A stretch of 21,507 nucleotides of DNA from an uncultured Collinsella sp. (GTDB taxonomy: Bacteria; Actinomycetota; Coriobacteriia; Coriobacteriales; Coriobacteriaceae): assembly GCA_900755005.1 (NCBI GenBank), contig CAAEEX010000013.1, positions 1 to 21,507 of the forward strand. Direction: 5' to 3'. How positions within the stretch are numbered: position 1 is the stretch's first letter; each line of letters starts with the position of its first letter. The position numbers and the translations under genes are program-made. The notes below the pieces were generated by a model. That model was not told where the DNA came from, searched no databases, and was given only the letters and a program-made list of their open reading frames with translations. This document shows, piece after piece, positions 6,168-13,784 of this stretch.

Positions 6168-7568
6168 TTATGCCTCCGCGCGGAGCGGCGCGAAGCTGGC
6201 GGTACCGCCCTCGATAACGCTCAGATAGGCACGGCCCGTACGCTTGGCGGTAGAGGACTGCAGGCGCTCGATCTCTTCCTCGAGGATCTGATTGACGCGC
6301 TCGTGACGACGATTTTCCATAATGCCGGCGGCAATAGCCTCGGCCCGCTCGATACCCTCGCGCGAGATACGGGCGGTATCCTCGGGGAACACAGCGCTGT
6401 GACGGCCGACATAGGCGGGGGCAGCAGGCTGAGGGGCAGCGACGGGAGCGGGGGCTGCAACAGGAGCAGGCTCGTCAATCTCATCCAGAATCGCGGTGGC
6501 GGCGGCCCACATGTCCTCGTGGCCCGAGTAATCGGCCATGGGGACATCAACCTCGAGCGAGGCGTCCGGAAGGTCGCCGGTGTCGATGCGATCTTGGGCA
6601 TCAATCGATGCGGTGATGGCTGCAGGCTCATCGAGGTCATCGAGATCGATGTCCGCGGCACCGGAAATGATAGGCATGCTGGCGAGGTTTGCGTTGTACG
6701 GCGCAGCCTCAGCCGCCTGCTGCTGGGCAGGAGCGCCCCAAAGCGAGCTTTCGGCGGCACGGCGGGCGGCAACGGCCTCCTCGTCCGCGGCCATGGCTTC
6801 ATCAACGTACGAATTGTCGGCAGAAGCGTTCGCGTCCGCCGAGGTAGCGCTGTAGGCGTTATTGGCTGCCGCGTTGGCAACGAGTGCCACAAAAGCCGCC
6901 GTGCTGCCCGCAGGGGCGGCCTGGGAGCCCGACACGGCACGCGCCGCGGCGGCGATGTCGTCGCGATTGAAGGAGCCGGTCTGCCCGCCGTTGGTGAGCT
7001 CGTCGATGGCGACTTGATAGACGTCGCGCGAGCGCGCAGGGTCGCAGCTAACCGGCGAATCGTCGTCGAGCATGCTGTCGATCATGGACCAAGCCTCGGC
7101 CTCGTCCATAGCATCTGCGGCTCGAGCGATGGTAGGAACACCATCGTCGGCATGACGGCGCTGGAACGCACCAGTCAGGCCGGAAAGGAATGCCGAGTTA
7201 GACTGCTCCGACTGAGCCTGAGAAGCAGAAGTCGCAGCGTAAGGAGTCGCATCCTGCTGCTGAGCTGGAATCGAGGCGGTCTTGAACTCGCTTTGATGCT
7301 GATTGAGATTGGCGGCACCGCCCATGGCATCGGGCTGGAACAGACGCTCTTCACGCTGCGCACGATACTCGGAGATACCCAGCGAGGCGGCATAGATACC
7401 CACGCCCGCCACCGCGCCCACGGCGAAGGGAACCGCACCCGCCACGACCGTCTCGTTCACCGACGAAAACGGCAGCGTCGCGGCATACATAACCACGGGA
7501 GCGGCAAGACCGATCCCGCACGAAAGTCCGGCAAGGACTGCTCGTTGTGTTGCATCAGAAGAAGCCAT
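6168..7568 (-). CDS. Hypothetical Ala-rich membrane protein with long disordered cytoplasmic region
   Basis: I do not recognise the family. From ATG 7568 (GGGGAG site 5 bases before) it has 466 residues; the frame is open to 7595 but without a ribosome site. Two hydrophobic segments (about 10-34 and 42-68) form an N-terminal hairpin. A region of about 280 residues follows, rich in Ala, Asp, Glu and Ser with almost no hydrophobic core, then a Pro/Ala linker (VAAPAPVAAPQPAAPA). The C-terminal 95 residues look ordered: an Arg/Glu-rich helix with ARISREGIERAEAIAAGIME and HERVNQILEEEIERLQ, then the end motif YLSVIEGGTASFAPLRAEA. This layout suggests a membrane-anchored scaffold. It forms an operon with the VanZ-family gene. 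Confidence 0.7.
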   Translation of the reverse strand: MASSDATQRAVLAGLSCGIGLAAPVVMYAATLPFSSVNETVVAGAVPFAVGAVAGVGIYAASLGISEYRAQREERLFQPDAMGGAANLNQHQSEFKTASIPAQQQDATPYAATSASQAQSEQSNSAFLSGLTGAFQRRHADDGVPTIARAADAMDEAEAWSMIDSMLDDDSPVSCDPARSRDVYQVAIDELTNGGQTGSFNRDDIAAAARAVSGSQAAPAGSTAAFVALVANAAANNAYSATSADANASADNSYVDEAMAADEEAVAARRAAESSLWGAPAQQQAAEAAPYNANLASMPIISGAADIDLDDLDEPAAITASIDAQDRIDTGDLPDASLEVDVPMADYSGHEDMWAAATAILDEIDEPAPVAAPAPVAAPQPAAPAYVGRHSAVFPEDTARISREGIERAEAIAAGIMENRRHERVNQILEEEIERLQSSTAKRTGRAYLSVIEGGTASFAPLRAEA

Positions 7569-7704
7569 GAGCTCTCCCCATCTTCCAGCACCCAAATCGC
7601 ATCATTCAGTTGGCTGCGCGAGAGAAGATGAAGCGGGGCTATGCCCCAAAGCAACGGTATATGGTTCGTTTCATCTGCGTTTTCCGTCGCGAAGCTTAAA
7701 AGCT

Positions 7705-7733
7705 ATTATGCGAAACCGCCCTGCCGATTGCAA
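7705..7733 (-). promoter_or_regulatory. Predicted promoter of the membrane protein-VanZ operon
   Basis: On the minus strand TTGCAA (7728-7733) and CATAAT (7705-7710) are separated by 17 bases. The start codon lies about 135 bases downstream. The leader holds a small GGGGC/GCCCC hairpin near 7636-7650. Confidence 0.6.
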
Positions 7734-7812
7734 GCGACGATGTCGGATTGAAACGGGAAACCTGCTGCTCGTCGGTCTTACGGTCAAAAATAAGCGCGGA
7801 GCGGCGCAATGG

Positions 7813-7844
7813 AAAGGGGCCGAGGCTCAAAGCCCCGACCCTTT
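7813..7844 (-). terminator. Possible terminator hairpin after rho
   Basis: A GC-rich stem pairs 7813-7827 with 7831-7844 (one bulge), 37 bases after the rho stop codon. Only three T follow on the minus strand, so it may be a weak terminator or an RNA-end stabiliser. The rest of 7596-7881 holds the operon promoter at 7705-7733 and nothing else I can support. Confidence 0.45.
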
Positions 7845-7881
7845 ATCGCATTGATGACTATCGCAGCGCGTGGATGACAAC

Positions 7882-10455
7882 CTAGAACGTCTGCTCGTAG
7901 TCGCTGTGTTTTTTGGCCGAACGCACCAGGAACTCCTGGTTGGTGTTGGTGCCCTTCAGACCCTTGATAAACGACGCCGCCGCACGCTCGGTATTGTTCA
8001 TGCCGGCAAGAATGCGACGCAGACCAAAGACAAACGGACGCATCTGCTCGTCGATCAACAGGTCCTCGTTACGCGTACCGGAGGCAACGGGGTCGATAGC
8101 CGGGAAGATGCGGCGGTCGGCCAGGTCGCGGTCGAGCTTAAGCTCCATGTTGCCGGTGCCTTTGAACTCCTCAAAGATGACCTCGTCCATCTTGGAACCG
8201 GTGTCGATGAGGGCAGAGGCCAGGATGGTGAGCGAGCCACCGTTCTCGATATTGCGGGCTGCACCCAGGAAGCGCTTGGGCGGATACAGGGCCGCCGAAT
8301 CGACGCCGCCCGAAAGGATGCGGCCCGAGGCGGGCGCCGCCAAGTTGTAAGCGCGGGCGAGGCGCGTGATGGAGTCGAGCACCACCACGACGTCGCCACC
8401 CAGCTCAACAATGCGCTTGGCGCGCTCGATGACGAGCTCAGCCACGCGGGTGTGGTTGTCGGCAGGCATATCGAAGGTCGACGCCACAACCTCACCCTTG
8501 ATGGAACGCTGCATATCGGTGACCTCTTCGGGGCGCTCGTCGACGAGCAGGCAGATGAGGTGCACCTCGGGGTTGTTAATCGAGATGGACTGACAGATCT
8601 TCTTGAGGATCGTGGTCTTGCCGGCCTTGGGCGGGGACACGATCAGGCCGCGCTGGCCCTTGCCAATCGGCGACACGATGTCGATGGCGCGACCGGTGAT
8701 GGAATCCTTGCCGTGCTCCATGCGCAGCGGCTCATTGGGATAGACCGGAGTGAGGTCGCCGAACTTGGGACGGTTGCGAATCTGCTCGGGGTCCAGACCG
8801 TTGACGGTCGTGATTTTGGCGAGGCCGGCGCGCTTGTCGCCGCCGCGCGAAGGACGCAGCGAGCCCTCGATGACGTCGCCCGTGCGCAGGCGCGCGGAGC
8901 GGATGAGGTAGGCGGGCACGAAGGCGTCGTCGTTGGACTTCATGTAGCCATGGGCGTGGATGATGCCGGAGCTGTCCGGGCGAATCTGCAGAATGCCCTT
9001 GATGTCGCGGAAGCCCTCGGCCTTCGCGGCGGTGACGTAGATCTCCTCGACGAGCTCGGCTTTCTTCTTGCCGGTCGTCTCGATCTCGAACTCCTTGGCC
9101 TTCTCGCGAAGTTCGGCGACCTTCATGGCAGCGAGCTCCTCGCGCGAAAGCGTGGGCTCGGTGGGAGCGGCATTACGCTCCTTGTTGCGTTGCTTGCGAT
9201 CGCGCTGGCGGTTGCGACGGTCGTTGTTGCGCTCGTCCTTGCGCTCGTTGCGCTCCTCGTTGCGCTTGTGCTGGCGACGGTTGGGGCGAGCGCCGTCTTC
9301 GCCCTCGGCGGGGGCGGCACCATCGGTTGCGGTGGTGTCAACATTGGCCGCAGCGGCGTCATTGGCCTCGGCGCCGGAATCAACCTGCGCTTCGACATCA
9401 GCATGCTGCTCGGCGGCCTTGGCCTTAACGGACTTCTTGCGACCGCGCTTGGGCTTCTCGGATGCAGGCTGTTCGACGTCCTGGGGCTCGACGGCATTAG
9501 TCGATGCATCGGCGGTCGTCTCGGCGGAATCCTCGGACGCACCCTTCTTGGCAGCCTTAGCCTTGGACGTGCGCTTAGCAGCAGTGCGACGGCTGCGACC
9601 GGGACGGACGTCGGCGGGCTCGGCATCGGCAGAAACGGCCTCGGAAGTCGTGGCATCCTGGACGGGTGCATCGGCAGCAGTTGAGGACTTGGCAGTCGCC
9701 GCAGCATCCCGAGCGGCGGCGGCTGCGGCTGCGGCCTTCTCGGCCTCGACAAAGGCCTTGGGCTTGCGACCGCGACGGTGCGGGCGCAAAGCCGGATCGA
9801 CAACGGGAACTTCGCTGGCCTCGACAGGCGCAGCGGGCTCAACAGGCGATGTGCCCTCCCCTGCCGCGGAACGGACCGAAGCCTCAGTGAGCTCGGGGGT
9901 TACCTGTTCAGCAACCTGCTCGGCCTTAGCAGCCGTGCGACGGCGTGTGCGCGGTACCGGCTTCTCGGTCGGCTGGTCGGCGACAGGAGTCTCGGTGGCG
10001 GCAGGCGTCTCGGGCACAGACGGAGCTGCAAGCTCGGTCAGAGCCGCGGCCTCGCGCTCGGCAGCACGACGGCGGGCGCGCACCACCTGAGCCTCGCTAA
10101 TCTGCGCCAACGCACGTGCCTGCGCGACCTCATCGGAAATCGGCGCCGAGGAGTCAGCTGCAACGGTGAGCTTGGCGCGCGTCGTGCGCGTGGTACGGCG
10201 CTTTGGCTTGGTGACCTCCTCGCCGTCAGCGGCAGGCTTGGCCGTGCGGCGCATGCGCTTGGGCTTTGCCGGAGCAGCCTCCTCACCAGTTGCAGGCACG
10301 GCCTTCTCAGCCGCTACAGGCATAGGCGTCGATGCAGCCTTAGGCGTCTCAGGAGCCGAGGCTTGCGCGGGCGCCGCGACCTGGTCCGACTCAACCGGTG
10401 CAGCGGGAGCGGCCTGCGTCGTCGTTATTTCGTTTTCTTGCTGTTGATCAGACAC
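7882..10455 (-). CDS. rho: Transcription termination factor Rho with long N-terminal extension
   Basis: Rho is the hexameric RNA-dependent ATPase that ends transcription. The 857 residues split into an extension of about 435 residues and a 414-residue core like E. coli Rho (419). The extension is Ala/Glu/Lys/Pro-rich, with several SAP-like or AT-hook-like basic patches (GRKPK, RGRKK) and an Arg/Asn/Glu stretch near 388-430. The core starts at MKVAELREKAKEFEI (444), has the RNA-binding domain with DSSGIIHAHGYM, Walker A SPPKAGKTT with K613, Walker B VVVVLDSITRLARAYN, and the ERAAASFIKG region near the end. The start is GTG (10453-10455) with only a weak AAGAAAG site; no better start exists. 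Long inserted N-terminal arms are known in actinobacterial Rho and bind RNA. Confidence 0.97.
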   Translation of the reverse strand: MSDQQQENEITTTQAAPAAPVESDQVAAPAQASAPETPKAASTPMPVAAEKAVPATGEEAAPAKPKRMRRTAKPAADGEEVTKPKRRTTRTTRAKLTVAADSSAPISDEVAQARALAQISEAQVVRARRRAAEREAAALTELAAPSVPETPAATETPVADQPTEKPVPRTRRRTAAKAEQVAEQVTPELTEASVRSAAGEGTSPVEPAAPVEASEVPVVDPALRPHRRGRKPKAFVEAEKAAAAAAAARDAAATAKSSTAADAPVQDATTSEAVSADAEPADVRPGRSRRTAAKRTSKAKAAKKGASEDSAETTADASTNAVEPQDVEQPASEKPKRGRKKSVKAKAAEQHADVEAQVDSGAEANDAAAANVDTTATDGAAPAEGEDGARPNRRQHKRNEERNERKDERNNDRRNRQRDRKQRNKERNAAPTEPTLSREELAAMKVAELREKAKEFEIETTGKKKAELVEEIYVTAAKAEGFRDIKGILQIRPDSSGIIHAHGYMKSNDDAFVPAYLIRSARLRTGDVIEGSLRPSRGGDKRAGLAKITTVNGLDPEQIRNRPKFGDLTPVYPNEPLRMEHGKDSITGRAIDIVSPIGKGQRGLIVSPPKAGKTTILKKICQSISINNPEVHLICLLVDERPEEVTDMQRSIKGEVVASTFDMPADNHTRVAELVIERAKRIVELGGDVVVVLDSITRLARAYNLAAPASGRILSGGVDSAALYPPKRFLGAARNIENGGSLTILASALIDTGSKMDEVIFEEFKGTGNMELKLDRDLADRRIFPAIDPVASGTRNEDLLIDEQMRPFVFGLRRILAGMNNTERAAASFIKGLKGTNTNQEFLVRSAKKHSDYEQTF

Positions 10456-10598
10456 AGTGTTTGCTCAACTTTCTTTTCAAGCCCTGTGATCACATGCTCC
10501 CTGCATAAACCTTCAGGGCGGCTAAACAGTCTAGTTCCGTTCAAAACGACGGACATCATTGATCTGTATCGAGATGATTGCGTCAACTACGCAGCGTT

Positions 10599-10626
10599 AG
10601 TGTAACACAACCGCCGCCACCTGCAA
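10599..10626 (-). promoter_or_regulatory. Predicted rho promoter
   Basis: On the minus strand TTGCAG (10621-10626) and TACACT (10599-10604) are separated by 16 bases. The leader to the GTG would be about 140 bases. It contains a TGTGATCACA palindrome (10484-10493) and a 6-bp GCCCTG/CAGGGC pairing. A long leader would suit the autogenous attenuation known for rho in other bacteria, but this is inference. Confidence 0.45.
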
Positions 10627-10636
10627 CTTAGTCATT

Positions 10637-10678
10637 GGGGGGACGTTCTTAAACGACTAGTCAAAAGGGACACTCTTT
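10637..10678 (-). repeat. REP-like repeat, copy 2 of the AGTGTCCC/AACGTCCC family
   Basis: Read on the minus strand, the 40-base unit is AAAGAGTGTCCC, 16 bases containing the palindrome GACTAGTC, then AAGAACGTCCCC. It matches the layout of 18234-18273, where a different palindrome fills the centre. The copy sits just upstream of the predicted rho -35 box. Confidence 0.55.
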
Positions 10679-10711
10679 GTTTGCCACCCACAAATCTGAC
10701 TGCCTCCGCCA

Positions 10712-10861
10712 AAACTATGGCGGTTTACTACGATGAATCGCTCAACCGCGACCACTCCGAAACTTGTTGAACTAAAACCGCAGGTAGATGCCTTGCACTT
10801 TTTAGCAAAAAGCCGGCGTGGTTAGAATTCCTCAATTCATCGTAGTAAACCGGCATAGTTT
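10712..10861. repeat. 150-bp palindromic element with 27-bp terminal inverted repeats
   Basis: The arms 10712-10738 and 10835-10861 are reverse complements at 26 of 27 positions (a G-G mismatch at 10720). The 96-bp interior has no open reading frame of note, but has a small A/T hairpin near 10798-10813. The size and ends resemble a MITE or a REPIN. It lies between rho and argS; the rest of 10456-10985 holds the rho leader, the REP-like copy and the argS terminator, and no gene. Confidence 0.8.
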
Positions 10862-10906
10862 CGTATTTCCAGCAGTTCCAAATTCATCAATACGTCGGCG
10901 TTTGCG

Positions 10907-10939
10907 AAAAAAGCCCGACCTCCGTAGGAGATCGGGCTT
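10907..10939 (-). terminator. argS terminator
   Basis: On the minus strand a 13-bp stem (10927-10939 with 10911-10923, one G-U pair that exists only in minus-strand RNA) has a TAC loop and is followed by six U. It lies 46 bases after the argS stop codon. Confidence 0.92.
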
Positions 10940-10985
10940 ATAGGGCTCAGTTAAACCAAACCTACACGGTCAAATGACCCGCAGA

Positions 10986-12839
10986 TTACATCTGCTCGGG
11001 CGCGGAAACGCCAACGAGGGTGAGCACCAGGGCGAGCGTCACACGGACGGCATCACAAGCGGCCAGACGGGCACGCGAAAGCTCGGGGTCGACGGGACGG
11101 CCCTCGCTCGGCAGAACCTGGCAGGCAGCGTAGAAGCTGTGGAAGTCACCGGCGAGCTCCTCGGCAAAGTGCGTCAGACGGAACGGAGCGCGGTCGCGAG
11201 CACAGCTGGCGATCAGGTCGGTAAGCTCGTTAAGCTTGCGCGAAAGGGCGAGCTCGGTCGGGTCGGTCAGCAGCGAGTAATCGACGTTCTCACCGATGGC
11301 CTTGGCGGCAACGGCCTTCATGCCCATCTCGTCGGCCTGCTCAGGCGTTACGTCAGCGGCACGGCGCAGGATGGAGCAGACGCGAGCGTGAGCGTACTGC
11401 ACGTAATAGACCGGGTTGGAGTTGTCGCGCTTCTTAACGGCCTCAATGTCGAAGTCGACCATCTGGTTGGAGCTCTTGGAGATGAGCGTGTAGCGAGCGG
11501 CATCGGAGCCGACCTCGTCGACGAGCTCCTGCAGGGTCACCATGGTGCCCTTGCGCTTGGACATACGGACGGGCTTGCCGTTACGCAGCAGGTTGACGAG
11601 CTGGCCCAGTAGAACCTCGAACTTGCCGGGGTAACCCAGAGCGTCGCAGACGCAGCGGACGCGCTCGATGTAACCGTGGTGGTCGGCGCCCCAGATGTCG
11701 ATGACGTGATCGACGCGCTGGAACTTATCCCAGTGATAGGCGACGTCGGAGGCGAAGTAGGTGTACTCGCCGTCGGACTTGATCAGGACGCGGTCCTTGT
11801 CGTCGCCCAGATCGGTGGAGCGGAACCACAGGGCGCCGTCCTTGGTGTAGAGGTAGCCCATCTTGTCGAGCTTCTCAAAAGCGCGGTCGACGGCAGAGGT
11901 ACCGGCGGTCTCGCCCTCGGTGTCCTTCACGTACAGCGAGCGCTCGGAGTACCAACGATCGAAGTCGCAATTGACGGCGTGGCAGAGGTCGCGCATGTTG
12001 TCGACCATCTTCACATAGCCGCGCTCGCGGAAGCTCTCCATGCGCTCCTGCGGATCGGCATTGACCCACTTGTCGCCGTCAGTACGCCAGAACTCGGCAG
12101 CCTCGTCGATGATGTAGTCGCCGCCGTAGGAGTCCTTGCCCAGAGTCTCGGCAAAGTTGTCCTGATACGGATGGGTCTCGGGGTGCTCGTCGTTCTCGTC
12201 GGCAACAAAGGCGTCACGGTCGGCGATCAGCAGCTTGTGAGCCTCCTCGATATCAACGCCCTGCTTGGCGATGATGTCGGCAAGCTGCATATAGCGCGTG
12301 CTGATGGAGTTGCCGAAGGTGTTCATCTGAGAGCCGTGGTCATTGATGTAGAACTCACGCTGGATCTCATAACCGGCGTGGTCCATAACACGGCAGAGCG
12401 AGTCGCCCAGCGCGGCCCAGCGGCCGTGGCCGATGTGCATGGGGCCGACGGGGTTGGCGGAAACGAACTCGACCTGGGTCTTCAGGCCACCACCGACGTT
12501 GGACTTAGCGAAGTCCATGCCCTTCTCGCGAGCCTCGCCAAAGATGGCATTCTTGACGGCAACGGAGAGGTAGAAGTTGATAAAGCCGGGGCCTGCGATT
12601 TCGACCTTCTCAATCGCGGGGTCCTCGGGCATATGGGCAACGATGGCCTCGGCGATCTTGCGCGGGGCGCAGTGAGCCAGCTTGGCGGACTTCAGGGCCA
12701 TGGTGGAGGTCCACTCGCCATGAGAAGTGTCAGCCGGTCGCTCGATAGCGCAATCGTCAAGTTCAAATGCGGAAAGGTCGCCGGCCTCCTGGGCCGCAGC
12801 AAGCGCAGCGCGTACCAGCTCTTCAATCTTCTCGGGCAT
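10986..12839 (-). CDS. argS: Arginyl-tRNA synthetase
   Basis: This enzyme charges tRNA-Arg with arginine in the cytoplasm. From ATG 12839, preceded by AGGAGG, it has 617 residues; the frame runs back to 12968 without a ribosome site. The N-terminal Arg-S additional domain covers about residues 1-95. The class I signature is NPVGPMHIGHGRWAALGDS (HIGH near 137) and the KMSKS loop is VRMSKRKGTMV near 425. The C-terminal anticodon-binding DALR domain has ALSRKLNEL and HFAEELAGDFHSFYAAC and ends in ALVLTLVGVSAPEQM. All are as expected for a complete ArgS. It is a single-gene unit with its own terminator. The upstream spacer has TGCATA-type motifs. Confidence 0.97.
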   Translation of the reverse strand: MPEKIEELVRAALAAAQEAGDLSAFELDDCAIERPADTSHGEWTSTMALKSAKLAHCAPRKIAEAIVAHMPEDPAIEKVEIAGPGFINFYLSVAVKNAIFGEAREKGMDFAKSNVGGGLKTQVEFVSANPVGPMHIGHGRWAALGDSLCRVMDHAGYEIQREFYINDHGSQMNTFGNSISTRYMQLADIIAKQGVDIEEAHKLLIADRDAFVADENDEHPETHPYQDNFAETLGKDSYGGDYIIDEAAEFWRTDGDKWVNADPQERMESFRERGYVKMVDNMRDLCHAVNCDFDRWYSERSLYVKDTEGETAGTSAVDRAFEKLDKMGYLYTKDGALWFRSTDLGDDKDRVLIKSDGEYTYFASDVAYHWDKFQRVDHVIDIWGADHHGYIERVRCVCDALGYPGKFEVLLGQLVNLLRNGKPVRMSKRKGTMVTLQELVDEVGSDAARYTLISKSSNQMVDFDIEAVKKRDNSNPVYYVQYAHARVCSILRRAADVTPEQADEMGMKAVAAKAIGENVDYSLLTDPTELALSRKLNELTDLIASCARDRAPFRLTHFAEELAGDFHSFYAACQVLPSEGRPVDPELSRARLAACDAVRVTLALVLTLVGVSAPEQM

Positions 12840-12955
12840 AGATCCTCCTTGTGTTAAAGCCCCCGAGCTCTTGGTCACTCGTAGGGCAAAAGCCAGAGTT
12901 TGTAGCACTCTATCACAAGCGACGGGCACTATCGCAGGGTAAAGCCAATCGAAAT

Positions 12956-13116
12956 TGCATATGCACAAAATTGACTACAGCTTGTATGGAGTCTCTCAAA
13001 GATGCCGGTCTGCCTGCAGATTATGCACGCTTTGAAAATGCATAAAGGTGTGAATGAGCTGTGTCTTTTATCGAATACTCTTACCTATCGGAGTTGTGTG
13101 CTTTTCCTGCATAAAG
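12956..13116. promoter_or_regulatory. Cluster of TGCATA-type motifs in the argS-carD spacer
   Basis: The 342-base spacer between the divergent argS and carD holds the perfect palindrome TGCATATGCA (12956-12965), a TATGCA/TGCATA inverted pair 11 bases apart (13022-13027 and 13039-13044), and the 9-mer TGCATAAAG twice (13039-13047 and 13108-13116). TGCATA half sites resemble ArgR operator halves of some actinobacteria. No gene is seen in this spacer. Confidence 0.3.
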
Positions 13117-13141
13117 TAAGGGTTTCCGCACGTCAGCGTGG

Positions 13142-13147
13142 TATTCT
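13142..13147 (+). promoter_or_regulatory. Candidate -10 box of the carD-family gene
   Basis: TATTCT stands 35 bases before the start codon, with no convincing -35 box 17 bases upstream. A CACG-TCAG-CGTG palindrome (13130-13141) directly precedes it and could be an operator. Confidence 0.35.
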
Positions 13148-13181
13148 AGACATACGCAAATTCGTATAAGTTGGAGGTAGC

Positions 13182-13667
13182 ATGTTCTCAATCGGTCAAC
13201 ACGTCATTCATCCGGGTCAGGGAGTCTGCACCGTCGTCGGTTTTAGGGACGACACGCCGCAGCCCATGCTGTTGCTCGAGACCAAGCAGGGACATGCGCA
13301 GACGATCCTCATGTACCCCGTGGCGCAGGCCGATCGTTTGCATGCCGCCATCTCCCAGCAAGATGCCGAGCACCTGCTGAGCCACTATGACGAGCTGGAG
13401 TGCGACACCTTTACCGAGCGTAACAGCTCGCTTGAGGAGACGCACTTTAAGCAGCAGCTCAAGCTGGGCGCGCCCGAGACGGTCCGCGTGGCAAAGACCA
13501 TGATGCACCGCATTCGCCAGGCCGAGGAAGCCGATAAAAAGCCCAGCTCTTACTATATGCGTGTACTCAAGGAAGCCAAGCGCCGCTCCATCGAGGAGTT
13601 CGCCGTGGCATTGGGCGTCACCGAGGAGGCCGCCGAAGCCCGCCTAGCCCAAGCCGCCCTCAACTAA
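13182..13667 (+). CDS. CarD/CdnL-family transcription regulator
   Basis: The protein has 161 residues; ATG 13182 is preceded by TTGGAGGTAG. The N-terminal RNA-polymerase-interacting domain starts MFSIGQHVIHPGQGVCTVVG, the typical opening of CarD/TRCF-RID proteins (Y/F..G..V.YP.HG). The C-terminal part is helical, with PETVRVAKTMMHRIRQ and YYMRVLKEAKRRSIEEFAVALG, where CarD proteins bind DNA upstream of the -10 box. CarD stabilises open promoter complexes, notably at rRNA promoters, and acts globally. The central loop differs from mycobacterial CarD, so the precise role is open. It ends 13 bases before the repeat-type terminator. Confidence 0.88.
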   Translation: MFSIGQHVIHPGQGVCTVVGFRDDTPQPMLLLETKQGHAQTILMYPVAQADRLHAAISQQDAEHLLSHYDELECDTFTERNSSLEETHFKQQLKLGAPETVRVAKTMMHRIRQAEEADKKPSSYYMRVLKEAKRRSIEEFAVALGVTEEAAEARLAQAALN

Positions 13668-13679
13668 CCCATCCGCGCC

Positions 13680-13722
13680 AAAAACCACCACAAAGGGGAC
13701 AGGCACCTTTGTGGTGGTTTTT
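13680..13722 (+). repeat. RAYT-associated palindrome, copy A (also carD terminator)
   Basis: A 17-bp perfect stem (13680-13696 with 13706-13722) closes the loop GGACAGGCA and ends in six T. It is one of three copies with identical inner stem and loop; A and B face the same way and C is reversed. Here it follows the carD-family stop by 12 bases and has the form of an intrinsic terminator. Confidence 0.93.
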
Positions 13723-13723
13723 T

Positions 13724-13741
13724 CGTTCTAGTCGTTCTAGT
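13724..13741 (+). repeat. Tandem 9-bp repeat before the HD-domain gene
   Basis: CGTTCTAGT occurs twice head to tail (13724-13732 and 13733-13741). It sits between terminator copy A and the HD-domain gene, where that gene's promoter must lie, so it could be an operator; it may also be simple slippage. Confidence 0.5.
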
Positions 13742-13784
13742 AGTATTCATTCTTAGCGATACCTGCGAGCACAAGGAGTCTTTT

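Noticed and set aside
5940..7631. 563-residue open frame on the plus strand opposite the VanZ-family and membrane protein genes
   Set aside because: It crosses two real minus-strand genes and is Arg/Gly-rich nonsense, with no start context.
7870..9684. 604-residue open frame on the plus strand opposite rho
   Set aside because: It mirrors the reverse frame of an Arg/Ala-rich gene in GC-rich DNA, has no ribosome site and shows no recognisable motif; Rho is unmistakable on the other strand.
10484..10493. TGTGATCACA palindrome in the rho leader as a CRP/FNR site
   Set aside because: CRP and FNR sites have a spacer between the half sites, and a perfect 10-mer palindrome alone is weak evidence.
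11676..12857. 393-residue open frame opposite argS
   Set aside because: Antisense shadow with Val/Leu/Asp bias; argS has HIGH and KMSKS motifs on the minus strand.
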